Origin: Silene latifolia
Lineage: Eukaryota; Streptophyta; Magnoliopsida; Caryophyllales; Caryophyllaceae
NCBI RefSeq assembly: GCF_048544455.1
Contig: NC_133538.1
Location: forward strand, 44,407,969-44,471,968
DNA length: 64,000 nt
Direction: 5' to 3'
Position numbers and translations under genes: made by a program. Under the pieces are notes generated by a model. The model was not told the origin of the DNA. It was given only the letters and a program-made list of their open reading frames with translations, and searched no databases. Below are positions 32,357 to 45,329 of this stretch, one piece after another; position 1 is the first letter of the stretch; each line of letters begins with the position of its first letter.

Positions 32357-35300
32357 TAAGTTCCTTATGGCGAATAATATAGGGCTTTTTGGCTTATTAG
32401 AAACCAAAATTAAGCCAAGGAATTTAAATAAGGTCATGAATAAGGTCTTTAAAGATTGGAGTATTTCTACAAACTCCAGTTATCACAAAGGAGGGAGAGT
32501 CTGGGTGTTGTGGTAACCTCATCTGGTGGACGTTCATTTCTTGGATTACAGTGCCCAGTACATTCATTTACAAGTTACAGACAAAGAAACTCATGAACAT
32601 ATGTTTGTCACTTTTGTCTATGCTTTTAATGAAGCAAAAGATAGATAGAGCTCGTGGAGAAATCTAAAAAGTATTGTTGGTAGAATGCAAGGTCCATGGG
32701 TGCTTGGGGGAGATTTTAATTGTGTTACTCAGGCCATGGGTGCCAGTGACAGGCTGGGGGGTTCTTTCTCTCATATTGAAGCAGAATCTTTTCAACAATG
32801 CATAGAAGAGTGTGAAGTTCTGGATATGAAATCTATAGGTGCTTACTATACCTGGAATAACAAGCAACCTCTTGAAACTAGAGTTTATAGTAGGATTGAT
32901 AGAATGTTTGTGAATCATGACTGGTCTAATACCTTTCCAGATTATTTTGCCAATTTCCTTCCTGAGGGGAATTTTGACCATACTCCCTGCTTGGTGAGTA
33001 AGGGTCCTACAGGTTAGCATAAGAATAGGCCTTTCAAATACTATAATATGTGGAGTGCCGCTCCAAGATTCTAGGACAGTGTGAGGTAAGTCTTGACTAG
33101 TCACATAGAGGGCACAAAGATGTATGGGGTGGTGAAGAAACTTAAGCAGTTGAAGCCAGTTTTGAAGAAGATCAACAAAAATTATTATACAGATGTGGAG
33201 AATCAGACTGATATTGCAAGTACTTCCCTATTTCATATTCAACAACAGCTGGCTCTTAACCCTGGGGATGGGGAGTTAGTGAGATAGGAATATGAAGCTA
33301 GTTTATTATCTACCTCTTTGACAAAAGCTAAGATGGAATTATTAAGGCAAAAAGCCAAAGCTCACTGGATAATTGAGGGAGATGCAAACTCTTCCTATTT
33401 TCATGGGGTGATCAAGGCCAGGAGAAACAAAAATTTCATCCAGTAGATCAAAGATCATAAAGGCAACCTTGTTGCAGATGAAGATGGGGTCCAAACAGCT
33501 TTCTTAGAGTACTACCAGATGTTACTTGGCACAAAGAAGGACACTCATAAAGTTAACACAACAATTGTTCAGCAGGGGAACACATGTTCAACAGACCATA
33601 TGCAAACTCTTTTAGCCCCAATCACTAAAAAGGAAATCAAAGACACTATTTTTGGGATCCCCAATGACAAAGCACCAGCGCCAGATGGGTACTCCAACAA
33701 GTTCTTTAAGGACAGTTGGGATATTGTGGGTGAGGAAGTGAGCAATGCCATTCTTGATTTTTTTGAATCAAGTCAACTCCTTAAGCAGCTAAATTGCACT
33801 CTTATTACTCTTATACCCATGGTGGAAAGACCTGCTACTGTGCTACAGTATAGGCCAATAGCATGTTGTAATGTGTTATATAAATACATCTCTAAACTCC
33901 TCTGTGCCAGACTTGCAAGGGTGCTCCCTGATTTGATATCACAGACTCAAGGTGGTTTCATAAAAGGTAGGAGTATTATTGAGAATATACTTATATGCCA
34001 AGATATTATCAGATCCTATGAAAGGAATGCTATATCTCCCAGGTGTTTGTTTAAAATGGACCTACAGAAAGCATATGATACTATAGAGTGGGAGTTATTG
34101 GACCAAATGATGGAAGCACTACATTTTCCTATCAAATTAAGGTCCTGGATTATGATGTGTGTATCCTCTGCAACCTACTCTCTCAATCTTAATGGTAGTA
34201 TATTTGGCTTCTTCAAAGGGTAGAGGGGATTGAGACAGGGTGATCTTCTATCCCCTCTTTTGTTCACAGTTTGTATGGAATACCTGACTAGACTTCTCAA
34301 CTACACTACTACTAATGGTAATTTCAGGTATCACCCCCTCTGCAAACCTATGAAGCTGACACGCTTAATGTTTGCAGACGACTTACTTCTTTCCAGTAAA
34401 GGAGATGTACAATCCATGATGATTATCCTAAGAACCTTCTCTACTTTCTCTGTGTCATCTGGACTTAAATGAGCAAGGGGAAATCAAATGCATATTTTAA
34501 TAGGGTGAGTGACAATCTCAAAAAGGATATAATGCAGGTGTCTGGAATGGTGAAAGGGTCAATACCATTTAGGTACCTGGGAGTTTCCATCAAGACTACT
34601 AGACTCTCTGCTAGAGATTGTAATCCTCTGATTGACAAAATTGTCAATAGAATCAGATCACTTGGTGCTAGAAAACTCTCTTTGCAGGGAGATTAGTGCT
34701 TGTCAAGGCTGTGCTCAAGACTCTATAACTACTGAGCCTCTATGTTTCTTCTCCCAAATGGAGTAATTCACAGAATAGAAGCTATTTGCCGGAATTTCAT
34801 TTGGTATGGAGGAATAGAGTACACAAAAACACCCTTGGTCTCATGGGAGAAAATTTGCAAGCCTAAGGAGGAAGGTGGGTTGGGTCTTAAGGATGATATC
34901 CTCTGGAATAGAGCAGCTGTAGGCAAACTTGTTTGGTGGGTGACATCTAAGTCTGACCACCTCTGGGTCAAATGGGTCAACCACACTTACATAAAGAACA
35001 ATCACTGGCATAATTATTCTCCACCAACCTCTTCTAGTTGGTATTGGAGGAAAATATGTCAAGTAAAAGAGGTTTTCAGAGAGGCGTATCAACAGAACAG
35101 ATGGATCACTAATGCAGGCAAAGAATACACCATTTCTAAAGGATATGAATACATTCGGGTGAAGTGTCAGAAAGTAGATTGGCATAGAATGACTTGGAAT
35201 AAATGGACTATACCGAAACATAGCTTCATAGCTTGGATATATAAGCATAAGAATATGAACACAAATGACAAACTTCATAATCTGGGCATAAGTACAGAGA

Positions 35301-35984
35301 ATACCTGCTGCTTATGTGCCCAAAATGTGGAAACCTTGGAGCATCTCTTCTTTGACTGTGGTTACAGTCGGAAGGTAATAGATTTGGTGAGCCACTGGAT
35401 TAGGGTCCCTTTGCCAAGGCATGCTATCCTTCAATGGAGTCTGAGGAGAAGGGGAGTGCAAATAAAGGTAGATCTGACCTTCGCTGTGATTAATGCTTTC
35501 ATCTACCATGTATGGAGACAGAGAAACTTGTGTAAGTATGGATTTACCCTCACTTGCCCCCGGAAAATTGCTCTCACTGTTGAAACAGATTTGAAGATTA
35601 GATTAACGGGTTTCTTCAATTCGGCACAGGAACGGGATAAAGTATGGATCCGAGATCTACTTGGCACTGCTTGATTAAAGAATGAAAGAGAGAAAGATGA
35701 AGATGAGGATGGTCTGTTGCTCTTCTCTCGCGAGAGTGACGGAGTAATCTGGGTTTGTTGAGGAGATGGGATGTCTTGGCTCCCTTATCTCGTTTTAATG
35801 TTCTGACTTTGTTCGTTTTGGACCTTGGTTTTGGTCCGTTTTTGTTTTAGTCTCTGGGGGAGCCCATAACTTATATGCAATATGTACTTGGCTTTTCCCC
35901 TCCTTTGTATGGCCCACTATCCTTTTTGATATAATACTTACATTTTATTCAAAAAAAAAAAGAAATTAATAAACTACTAACTTT

Positions 35985-36115
35985 AAGCATTAAGTCTACA
36001 TAGATGTTGTTTAACACACAATATACCGTCTCAAATAAATGATCACACAGTATACCTAAAAATATAGGTGTTGTTTAACACACAATATACTTAGAATAAT
36101 AGGTGTTGTTTAACA
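35985..36115. repeat. Three spaced copies of a TGTTGTTTAACACA motif
   Basis: Copies near 36004, 36066 and 36102, each about 26 bp (ending ATAATATAC or a near variant). They lie just right of the LINE target duplication, in what should be CACTA sequence. They could be right-hand subterminal repeats, but they do not match the left-end ACAACGGTT motif. Confidence 0.5.
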
Positions 36116-36159
36116 CATAATAAACCTAAAATAATTAGGGGATAATATCACCACTAAAA

Positions 36160-36338
36160 AAAAATAAAGACAGTAAGTTAATGAGACGAAGGAGTACAGT
36201 TTATTACTTCTTCCAAGAGGAGAAGCCGGGTTGATCTCGCGATGACGGAGGGGACGGCGGAGGCAATGGCGACGGCGACGGGCACGGCGACGACGGAGAA
36301 GACTTGTGGTTCTAGGGAAACTCAGTGTTCGAGGGTTT
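36160..36338 (+). other. GC-rich coding-like patch of unknown nature
   Basis: A sharp GC rise in AT-rich surroundings. A plus-strand reading from ATG at 36242 gives MTEGTAEAMATATGTATTEK then TCGSRETQCSRV, after which an Athila-like LTR starts. It may be the first exon of a truncated gene. The minus strand is also open (Arg-rich), which fits simple GC-rich repeats rather than a gene. Confidence 0.3.
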
Positions 36339-37147
36339 TGATGCGTGCTTATTTCATAGATTATTTCGTATTCATTTGCACGCATTTATGAGCTTAATTA
36401 GTAGCTTTTGCTACTATATTCCCTTGTATTTTCTACTTTGTCGCTTCTTTGTATTTATTGCAGGAACGGACAAGAATTGAGTAGAAATCGGACCTAAACT
36501 TAACTCAAGGAGCTATCCATTTGGATTAAATTAAAGTTTGGACTCGGAATGTGGCCTAGAGATGCGTGAGAACATCAAGGAAGCTGAAATGGGAGCTATT
36601 TGGTGATGCGCGTAGGAGTAAGAAAGCTTAGTGGACAAAATAAGAACTTCAAATTACTAGTGCCTACTTTGAAGAGCCATATCTCGAGTTATACAACTGA
36701 TTTTCAGGTGATTCTAACTGGAGATGAAATATTATCCTCTTAGATTTCCAACGCCCCCGAAAACGCTATATTTGCCCAAGTAACGAAGAAATGGCAGCCG
36801 TTTGAAGTTCATTGTGCAAAGCAGGAATTACGCGCTGAGTTCGCTCGAACGCAATTCCTCTCGATTGGTCACTCTAGCCTTTTCGATCGACCAACTACTC
36901 TACTGGATCGACCATATTACTCCTCGATTGAACACTTTCGACCACAAAACCTCTCGATCGAGGACTTATGCTATGGAAACTACTCGATCGAGCACTGGTA
37001 TGTTCGATCGAATGAAGACCGCTGCTAAAGAATTAATCAACGCAATAAATGACGCAATAAAGCCCAACTTTGTCTAATTATTTCTTTTAGACCTAGTTTG
37101 TTTTGCTATAAATACTTGAGCTAGATCAATGTATGAAGAGGGGGGGA
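36339..37147 (+). mobile_element. Athila-like LTR fragment (plus-strand sense)
   Basis: Starts TGATGCGTGCTTATTTC, the same opening as the Athila-type LTR ending at 54379 (opposite strand). It carries several TCGATCGA-centred palindromes (36835-37020). It is cut at 37148 by the copia LTR. An old fragment; no partner LTR was found. Confidence 0.5.
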
Positions 37148-38426
37148 TGTAAGATTCATTAATCTCTTATTAGACATTTCTAATAACTATATATGTTTAG
37201 TTTAGTCATAAACTAATAAGATCTTATGCATGCATAACATTATTAAAACAAAGTAAGAAGAAATCAATCAACTTACAAGGAGGGCTGAAATGGGTATTCT
37301 AATTTGGATACCTTCCAAATTAGTCTTCTTAAGAAAATCCTAGTGCTCCAAGAAAATCTTAGATTCAATAATAGAATCTACTCCTCAAGGATTTGTACCA
37401 AGATAATCACCCTTAATACATATACTAATTTGAATACTAGAATTAGTATATGAGCCTTTAAAATAACAACTAATATTATTATTTATTACTACTAGTAATG
37501 GTATAATAATATTGGAGGTTTTGTGAGATTATTTTTCTAGTGTGTTCACAACAAAAACTAGAGAGAGGAATAAATTATCAATCTCATAATCTATATAGAA
37601 TGAATTGTGTGAATTAGAAGAGAAAAACTCTCCCAATTCACAAGGGGTGGCCGGAATGGTCTAGGGTAGAATGCCCAATGCTTTTTCAAGTTTCTCTTCT
37701 CAAGAGTCTAGGCATGCAACCCTATGATTAGTAGGGTATGATTGTGTTCCCTTGAATTAAATGAACACAACACAACCAACTCCCTATCCACCCTCATTTA
37801 CACGGCACCCTAATGTTAATAAGGGTCCATTTTAAGTTTGTCAATTATTCAATTTGTGTAGTGTGACATATTGGGCATGTTACTAGACATGTTATTAAAT
37901 AATGCATTTCTAACTTATTAAAAATCATTATATTAACAAAATAAATCACATACAAAAATTAACTAGTAATTCATGATTACATGTAATTAAAATGGGTCAT
38001 AGAATTATAAATCACAACAACTTGTATTTATAATAAACCATTCATTCTTATTTTAATTGTTTCATAAACAATAACAAAACTTAAGTAATAAAACAATTTA
38101 ATTACTTAGCGCAAATCTTATTTAATCAAATTACAATAAGATACGTATTCTCACTCACAAAATCATTTGTTCAATTTTAAGAAATTAATTAACTTGTATC
38201 AACATACAATTAATTAATTAATCAATTAAGAGTGTTACCCTAGAGGTATGACCTTAAGGGATCAACTGATCACCACCGTCATACGACAGTAATATCAAAC
38301 TCTAGTCAACCAATCATTACCGATTAATGTGGATCAGTTGACAATAAATATTACTTTCCCTCATGCATTCTTAATATGAGATTTAAACATGTGATCGCAT
38401 TATTGTCAACGACACATACTCCAACA
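37148..38426 (-). repeat. Ty1-copia LTR (minus-strand sense)
   Basis: About 1.28 kb with TG...CA ends. On the minus strand it starts TGTTGGAGTATGTGTC and is preceded by a purine-rich tract reading ACAAGTGGGAGAT, the typical copia PPT, so this is the 3' LTR. The 5' LTR was not found. Confidence 0.7.
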
Positions 38427-41300
38427 ATCTCCCACTTGTCCGCGACAAGTGTGCGTCACCAATTCTCTTGTCCTATTACTATCTCCCACTCAATGCAAGG
38501 TGTCTTGCAGGTCGTACTTGCATTTGATCATATCATGAGTGGTTTCCTCGTTCTGGAGAATAACTGTCTGACCGGAATTATCTACCGTAGATACCTCCGA
38601 GCGTGGCCATGCATTTCCAGTTCATTACTCCCCGAGTGGCCTTGAGATATAAGATAACCCTGACAGGGATGGACAATTCCTATTGCACTCTTCCCTTTGA
38701 ATAGCCACAGCTCATCATAACCCAAAATGTGCCCATTTGACCCCAATTACGAAGGTCGTAGAACATAAATCAAAGTCATTCTGAAACTGTGCCATCTTAG
38801 GCGAACAGTCTTTAGTCAAAGAATCGACTCATAAGAATACTATAGTAGCTCTCGCCACGACTAGGCTATAAAAATTTTCAGAACTCTATAAGCGATCATA
38901 AGCCCGACAGAGTGTCCCATACAGTCTGCCTATGTGATCGACTAGTCATCTGTCATGACTCTATGGCACTTGAACTCGCCATCAATCGCATCACACTCTA
39001 GTTACTTCGAGACGTCACCTCATATAAGCAACTAGGGGCAAATACTCTGTTAATCCAGTTCACTTTAATGGGGTTCAATATTGTCTCAACAACCCATTTG
39101 GATGTAACAAAGTAATAATAGAGTTTAATATAAAACTCAAACGATGAATGCATTATCACATATGTAAAATTGATACAATATCAATTACTACATAATCTAT
39201 GATCCATATTCCATTTTGTATATGTCGCACATTTCAACTCAATTGAAATGACATGACTTATCATGTTAAACCTGTGAAAATGCTTTTGGTTAGTAAGTCT
39301 TAGCAACACATTGCACTTTCTCTAACCTTGCTATATGCTTTTTCCCTTTGTTATGTATAATCTTTATTATAAAACTTTTGAGTACGTGTCTAAATCTAAT
39401 CTAGACATAGGCTCTCTTGCCTTAGGATAGCTCCCACTATCCTCACATTGTATGGGATAGAACCTTTTGTTACTGGAACGAACTACCATAGTTCCTCCAA
39501 TTCATAAAACCGAATCCTAATATCATCCCTTCCTTCTTGCATATCTCATTATTGCAAGTGTACTCAATTTCCGTTGTTAATCCCTCATTGTTCTACTGCC
39601 TAGAACGTTTCTAGCATATCTGCTCCTTAAATAATAATGTAGCCAAGATGGTTATCTAACCATCCTTATGTGTTTTTAGAACATGGTTTTAGTGTAACTC
39701 CTTGCACATAAATCCATCTCAATTCTAAATACTTAGCTTCATATCTTTAGTACTTCCTGAGTACTAACTAATGAACTATGTGGCTATATAGAGACTTATC
39801 TCAAAGATTCGATTTATAACTTCTCGTAATACTCCAAGTATACGAAGTTTAAGAATGGTGATACATCTTAGCGTAATGAATTAATCCCGCAACGGAAGCA
39901 TGTGGATTCAATTTCTATATGTTCAATACTTTTGAACTTGTCAAGATTCTTATTAACATAAGAATATTCATTTAAAGCTATTATCCTCTTAGAACTATCT
40001 TTATAGGTCTGGATACCTTAAAGATGTATTATTCTTCTCCTAAGTCTTCCATCATTCACAATGATCAATATGTCCCTTACATATAAGACTAGTAACACCA
40101 CATTACTCCCACTAAACTCTATATATAAGCAGAATTACTCGACAATTCGAGAAAAGTTTATCACATGATCAAAACATATAATTCAACTCTTTGACTTTTA
40201 CTTAAAATTCCCTTTTAAGTTTGCATCCTACCTTAGGATAGTTGTGATTATCAAAACTCATGCAAGATGATTTTGAAATCCAACTGTCAAATCATATCCG
40301 AATTCAATAAAGCGTTGTTGTTGCGTGCAAAACCCTTTGCGACCAATCAACCAAGCTAAGTAAACATCTTCATGTTTATGTTCATATCGGACTTTTGCGG
40401 AGTTGAAACTAGATAAAGCATCTTAATAAGTTACAGGTTTGCTACTTTCAAAAATAACATGACTCCTGTCCACTTTAGATTTCGAAGAAATAATTACTGA
40501 TTTTGACCAAGAAGGAACATCTTCCTACGTCTTATTCTCAGTTTGTGGCTCTTGAACATTTTCTCCCACTCTGTCTATAAGAAATAAAATCTTTTCTCTA
40601 ATAGACAGCATCACGAACCATAAACCCTTTGTTCTTGTGATCATGTAGGAAGAGAGACCACACGTTCATTTTCAAAACAAGCTACAATTTAGGTACCATG
40701 CCTAACCACATCCCATATAAAATGTAGATGATTGCTTTAATTATGTTTTGTTTTAGTGGAATAAGTAAATACTAGACAAATTGTAATAGAAACTACTTCC
40801 AATTTTATAGTAAAGATTCAATCATATCGTATGGGATTAATTGTCACTTTCTAACGCATCTTATCTAATATCATGCGCTTATGAAGGTGAAGTTGTGATA
40901 CCATATCACACTCCTTTTGGTGCAAATTAAAGTCTTCACTTTATTGTTCCCTATATAAACAAAGTACTAATACTTTGGTTTTATAATCTCTAGGTTTTGA
41001 TACATTTAAACATTCATTGAACTTGTTCAAAGAATTTCTCTTCTTACCTCATTAAGTGGATACCAAGTATCTACCTAATTCGTTTGGTAAAAGAGATGAA
41101 GAAGTGATAACCTTCTCAGATTGAAATTATATTCGACCATACACTTCAAAGTGTAAATAGGGTGAATATTTTGCTCTATTCATAATCCTTTTCCTGAAAA
41201 AAGTCATGAATTAACTTGCTTTGAATACAAGATTCGCACACACCAAAATATTCTCAATCAAATGGTTTGGGACACTAGTCAAAACTAGTTTCTAAATGCG
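38427..41300 (-). mobile_element. Decayed Ty1-copia internal region
   Basis: Minus-strand sequence retains scattered echoes of copia pol. Near 40060-40110 lies a YVDDIL-type RT box, and around 39860-39960 a stretch resembling the post-RT region of copia polyproteins. It is so worn that no ORF of useful length survives. It is an old element with many breaks, truncated on its right side. Confidence 0.55.
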
Positions 41301-43987
41301 ATTTTTTGTTCTTGTCTTATATTTTTGCGGCAACGTTCATGGATGCGTTATTCGGCTTGTTTGTCTTCTTGCTTATTATCTTGGAGATATGTTGGTAGGA
41401 TACTTAAGCAAGGCAATAAAGAGGGTCCTGCCACAGGCCGATAAGATATATTATATCTAAGGGGGTTTGGGAATTTATTATATTAGAATAGTTGGAACTT
41501 GTTGGAAATCACAAACTCTTTATTGAAAAATGACACCAAAACCCATGAATCCCTCATTTTAAAGAACATACGAATGTCCATTCTCTGATTTCGAAGGCTG
41601 GTATTGCATATACATTAAATGGGAAGTTGTATTATCTTGTGTTTCATCAGAGCACTTTAAACAACTTATTCTCAAAGCCTAGAAGCAAAAGTCAACACAA
41701 ATTATGGAAAAACGTAAAATTGCATTCAAACAGTGGAATATTAAGTTTGCAAACTACTCTTATTTTGCTACCGTCCTCATTGTCTTTGCCTTTTTACTTA
41801 TTGTTGTCTTGTTGTGTTAATCACTGTCGGTCCCCTTTTTGTTTTTGTTCCTTGTTTTTTTTTACGGTGTTTAGATTGTCTCTGGATTTCGAGTGCGCTT
41901 GACTTTGTCACAGTGGTTATTCAGTTCCCTCAACATTGACAGCTTTTGGTATTCTAGTACTTGATATGTTGTTTTTAGTGTTGTTTTGGTGCATTCTAAG
42001 AACCTTGGTCCCATTTTTATCCGGCAAAGAAACAAAAGGTTGGACACTTAAACATCTAATTCTATTCTTTATTACCTAATATATTCTAATGAAAAAAATG
42101 TAAAATAAAGTAAAATGTAAAATATACAGATGAATTGATAATAATGATATTTTATAACTGAATTTTACATATTGTCTTTAGTCAATTAGAGACGATATGA
42201 ATAATGCGTAGAAAGCGTTCTGTTAAAATACACTTATGTTTATCTTACTAATTAGGCTAAAATTACAAGTTTATTTTCTTAAATGCAAAGAAGTTTGTTA
42301 AACTTTTTCAGCAAATAATAAATTTATAATTCTTGTCGATTTGTCGGTCTTGCAACATCGTCCTTGTAAATTCAATTGATTACCAACGTATTGGGAGAAA
42401 TTTTATTGAAATGATTTTTGCATAACGAAAGACCTAAGTGATAATATACTTAAATGATGAGATGTGACTTATACAAATAAAATTTTAGAATAAATACGCA
42501 TTCAAAATTTTTGAAAATAAATTTTAAGTGAGCAATTTTTGGGAGGATACACGAGAAAATGTATATGTTCAACAATGACATCATTCTAGTTTCATTTCTA
42601 TATCTCTTGTCAATTAGAGTCATCTCTATATCTCTTGTTGTTGGTGAACTTTTATATGAGAAGTCTTAACGCCTATCCCAATGAATTCCAAAGAATTAAG
42701 GATGCACAATTTGTATTATTATACTTCCATTTTTTTAATTATCACCTCATTTGCTTGTGCGCAATAATTAAGATTAGGAAAAAGTTTGCAATTGGTGGAT
42801 TAATGTGAGAATTTTACCCTTAAATGATGACATTTAGTTTGTATTTTTTAAAAAAGTTATAAGAAGCATTTGGTAAAAAGCGCGTCCCAAAGTATAAATT
42901 AAAGAAAAGAGAGTGATAATATAAAAATAGACAAAAAGGAGAAGTGTGGTGATAATTAGAAAATATTCTTAACAATTGATTATGAGAAAAGAAAAATATA
43001 TACAAATCATTACAAAAAAAAATAAACATTTCTCGAAGAAATATTGGGAGTGCTAGAAGAAAATATTTGATGGAAAACAAAAAATGATTTAAAGGTTTGA
43101 AAGCATTCAAAGTTGAAACAATGAATTGGAGAATGATCATCGGATTCCAATCAAAAACCATGCAATATTTACCTTGATCCACACTAAAAGATCCAATTTG
43201 TATCCTTGGAGCATATAACTTCAACACTTCCATTAAGACATTTGATTTATAATCTGTTTGTTGACTAAGATATTTGATTTATAACCTGATTGACAAAATA
43301 CAAGTTGAATAGTACATGGAAAACTAATAAAGTGCACGAAAGGGTGTAAGACAATTTAGTACAATTTATTAAATTTGTCAATTAATATTCCAAGGGTTGG
43401 AATATATAATGTAACATGTCACCAATAATTAGATATTCATACTAAAATTTGATATTGCGTATACACCATAATAATAATAAAAAAAAGGAAAACTCAAGAA
43501 AAATGAAAAATATATTCAAGTCAAAAGATAATTGCAAAGAAGTTCCATAACCATTATTTCCAGATTTCATGCAATGTTTTTGATATGCGAGTATGTAATA
43601 CACCATATATCTAGGATAACCAAGTCTCACTTCCTATTCCTCCGAAAATTTTAGACAAAATAATTGGTCTGAAATGCGATTTTGCGATCTAGAATAGAAT
43701 CCATCACAATTCACTCTCTAAGATGGCAATTAACATGTGGAGACTAAATATGTGGTGAATCGTATCAAATACAAAATGGCATGAATTAGTTTCGGCATAT
43801 GAACTAATAAGAGGTTTGGTCCCCTCGATCCCTCGTGGAGGGTGGTGACCCGTCTTGTTTCATTAAGCCTTATGTATCACGTTCCCAAAACGACAAACTA
43901 CATTAAAGGACCATTCACTTATCGCATTCATTGATTCTCAAGTATTGCAAATTATTGGATGTGAAGCAAGTGGGGAAAACGATTTTT
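41301..43987. other. No recognisable feature
   Basis: AT-rich sequence on both strands. A weak L1 3'-end feel around 41340-42040 (CTGTCGGTCCCCTTTTT, then TTTTATCCGGCAAAGAAAC) is not enough to call. A short GC patch with a hairpin (CCCTCGTGGAGGG) lies at about 43830. Confidence 0.5.
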
Positions 43988-44212
43988 AAGTAAAATTTCT
44001 AATCCTTACAATCTATCATAATTGAATAAAGCGGATTCAAAGTCTAGGGTTTCCTAGGGCTCCGTCTTGAATTCCTAGAGTTCCGTCTTAATTTTCTTTG
44101 ATCTCTCCTTCGTTTTCGAGGCTATTCTCATGACTGTATCGTGGGATTGCTTCTATCCTTTGTTTTTTTGTGTTCGTTTCTTTGTTGCTTCATTTTATTT
44201 GTGCAGGTGTTG

Positions 44213-45329
44213 ATGAGCAGTCAATCGAGGGCCAATACCGGGAGGGGAAGGAGCCGATGGGGTAGGAGGAAGATACCTTTGTGTGGGATGACGATGGAGG
44301 AACGACTGAGGGTAAGAACACTCTTCTTTTGGTTGGGAAATTATGGTCTTCTAGGGCAATAAATGTGAAAGCAGCGATTACCACAACGATTAACCTGTGG
44401 AACCCTTCGAAATCGATCTTGGGGAACGTGGTGGATGCTAAGGATAAAATTTTCATATTTCGGTTCGATTCAGAACGAGACAAGGTTAGGTTCTGGAGGG
44501 CCAACCTTGGCATTTTGACAAGTTTCTCTGGTGTTTTAATGAGCCTAATCATGCCGAAAAGCTTACGAATGTACCCCTGATTCATTGCCCTATTTGGACG
44601 AGAGTTTATGACTTGCCCTTGGCGGGTCGAACGAGTCTATCTAATGCTAAGCGCCTTGGGGATATGCTGGGATCTTTCATTGATGTCGAATTTGGTCCAA
44701 ATGTGGAGCTTGATAGGGCTATTTGTATAAGAATCCTTCATGATGTTCGTAAGCCGTTGAAAAATGGTGTGCCTATTCGAATGAAGGGGGGTGGGGTAAT
44801 AAATTTTGACGTCAAATATGAGCGCCTTCCTACTTTTTGTTATGGCTGTGGTCTTATTGCTCATGGCGAGAAGGACTGTGATGATGGTCCGTACGAGGAG
44901 GAGGATCTAAAGTTTGGGGAGTGGTTGCGTGCGTTGCCATGGAAAGTCGTGAAGACTATTAAAGAAGTTCATGGGAAAGCGGCTAGAGACCTAACGGCGA
45001 GCTTCGACGCTTCGAAGTTACAAGACTCTGAGGATGCGGTTAACTGTATGATTAATAAACTGCAATCCATTGCTATTGATTTTCGAAAGAAGAAGGTAGA
45101 TGCAGCTGGGGTTAATGTGGTTAGTGGAGGTGATGAGATGGTGGAGGAGGCCGTGATGAGCTTGACGGAACTTGAGAGGGCAAGGAGGGAGAATGATTCA
45201 GTGGAACAGAAGCGCGGTGAAGGGAAGGAGGACAGAGGGGTACAGGGGTGTCAGGAGGGTGTAGAAGGGGGCGAGAGTAGGGATGCCGCGATGAGCTTTG
45301 AGGGTGGATGTGGTATGGAAGCTGAGTAG
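44213..45329 (+). pseudogene. LINE ORF1: DUF4283 and CCHC knuckle
   Basis: Starts MSSQSRANTGRGRSRW at 44213. A frame change precedes DUF4283 at 44310-44540 (TLLLVGKLWSSRAINVKAAI, WNPSKSILGNVVDAKDKIFI, FRFDSERDKVRFW). A second change near 44520 leads into the open 44613-45329 part (GRTSLSNAKRLGDMLGSFID) with the zinc knuckle CYGCGLIAHGEKDC at 44836-44880. The C-terminus is acidic and Gly-rich. It binds LINE RNA by family analogy. Confidence 0.82.

Larger units (their letters stand above)
24125..35674 (+). pseudogene. LINE ORF2: endonuclease, RT, zf-RVT, interrupted by LTR element
   Basis: Starts MINFGFWNIRGMNREEKQIV at 24125, is cut at 24193 and resumes at 32357 (NNIGLFGLLETKIKPR). Endonuclease motifs: GPWVLGGDFNCVTQ and YSRIDRMFVNHDW, FDHTPC (to 33017). 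RT (33519-34700): PNDKAPAPDGYSNKFF, FKMDLQKAYDTIEWELL, GLRQGDLLSPLLFTVCMEYL and the catalytic LMFADDLLL. zf-RVT at 35290-35350: CCLCAQNVETLEHLFFDC. It stops at 35674 without an RNase H domain. The 310-residue C-terminal part (34742-35674) is still open, so decay is patchy. Confidence 0.85.
22724..35958 (+). mobile_element. L1-type LINE, plus strand, full length but split by a Ty3-gypsy insertion
   Basis: A 5' leader, ORF1 at 22803, ORF2 from 24125, and a poly(A) tail at 35948-35959. An about 20-bp target duplication starting AGAAATTAA.AAACTA.TAA flanks it (about 22703-22723 and 35960-35981, with a few mismatches), which fixes both ends. The host sequence on both sides is CACTA. The LTR element 24194-32356 sits in the endonuclease region. 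Without it the LINE is about 5.1 kb. It has several in-frame stops, including TAG in the RT just before GLRQGD, so it is inactive. It lacks RNase H. Confidence 0.85.
1158..36110 (-). mobile_element. CACTA (En/Spm-type) DNA transposon, greatly expanded by nested insertions
   Basis: The left end begins CACTACGCC at 1158 and is followed by many copies of a subterminal motif. Its minus-strand gene combines a plant En/Spm-type Transposase_24-like region, a DUF8039-like region and a Ulp1 cysteine protease, a set typical of plant CACTA elements. Gene segments resume after each foreign insertion: LINE at 4451-9250, two TA-bounded elements at 9756-21780, and LINE at 22724-35958. I did not find the matching right end (a TAGTG terminus with the same inner sequence), nor the TNP2-type transposase gene (Transposase_21). 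The right boundary given is therefore only where CACTA-like flanking sequence is last plausible. Broken. Confidence 0.6.

Noticed and set aside
36151-36170. CACTAAAAAAAAAT as the other CACTA end
   Set aside because: Inner sequence does not match the left terminus, orientation is wrong for a right end, and no subterminal repeats accompany it.
41340-42040. A fifth LINE 3' end
   Set aside because: Weak resemblance of composition only; no RT motif, no poly(A) tail, no target duplication.
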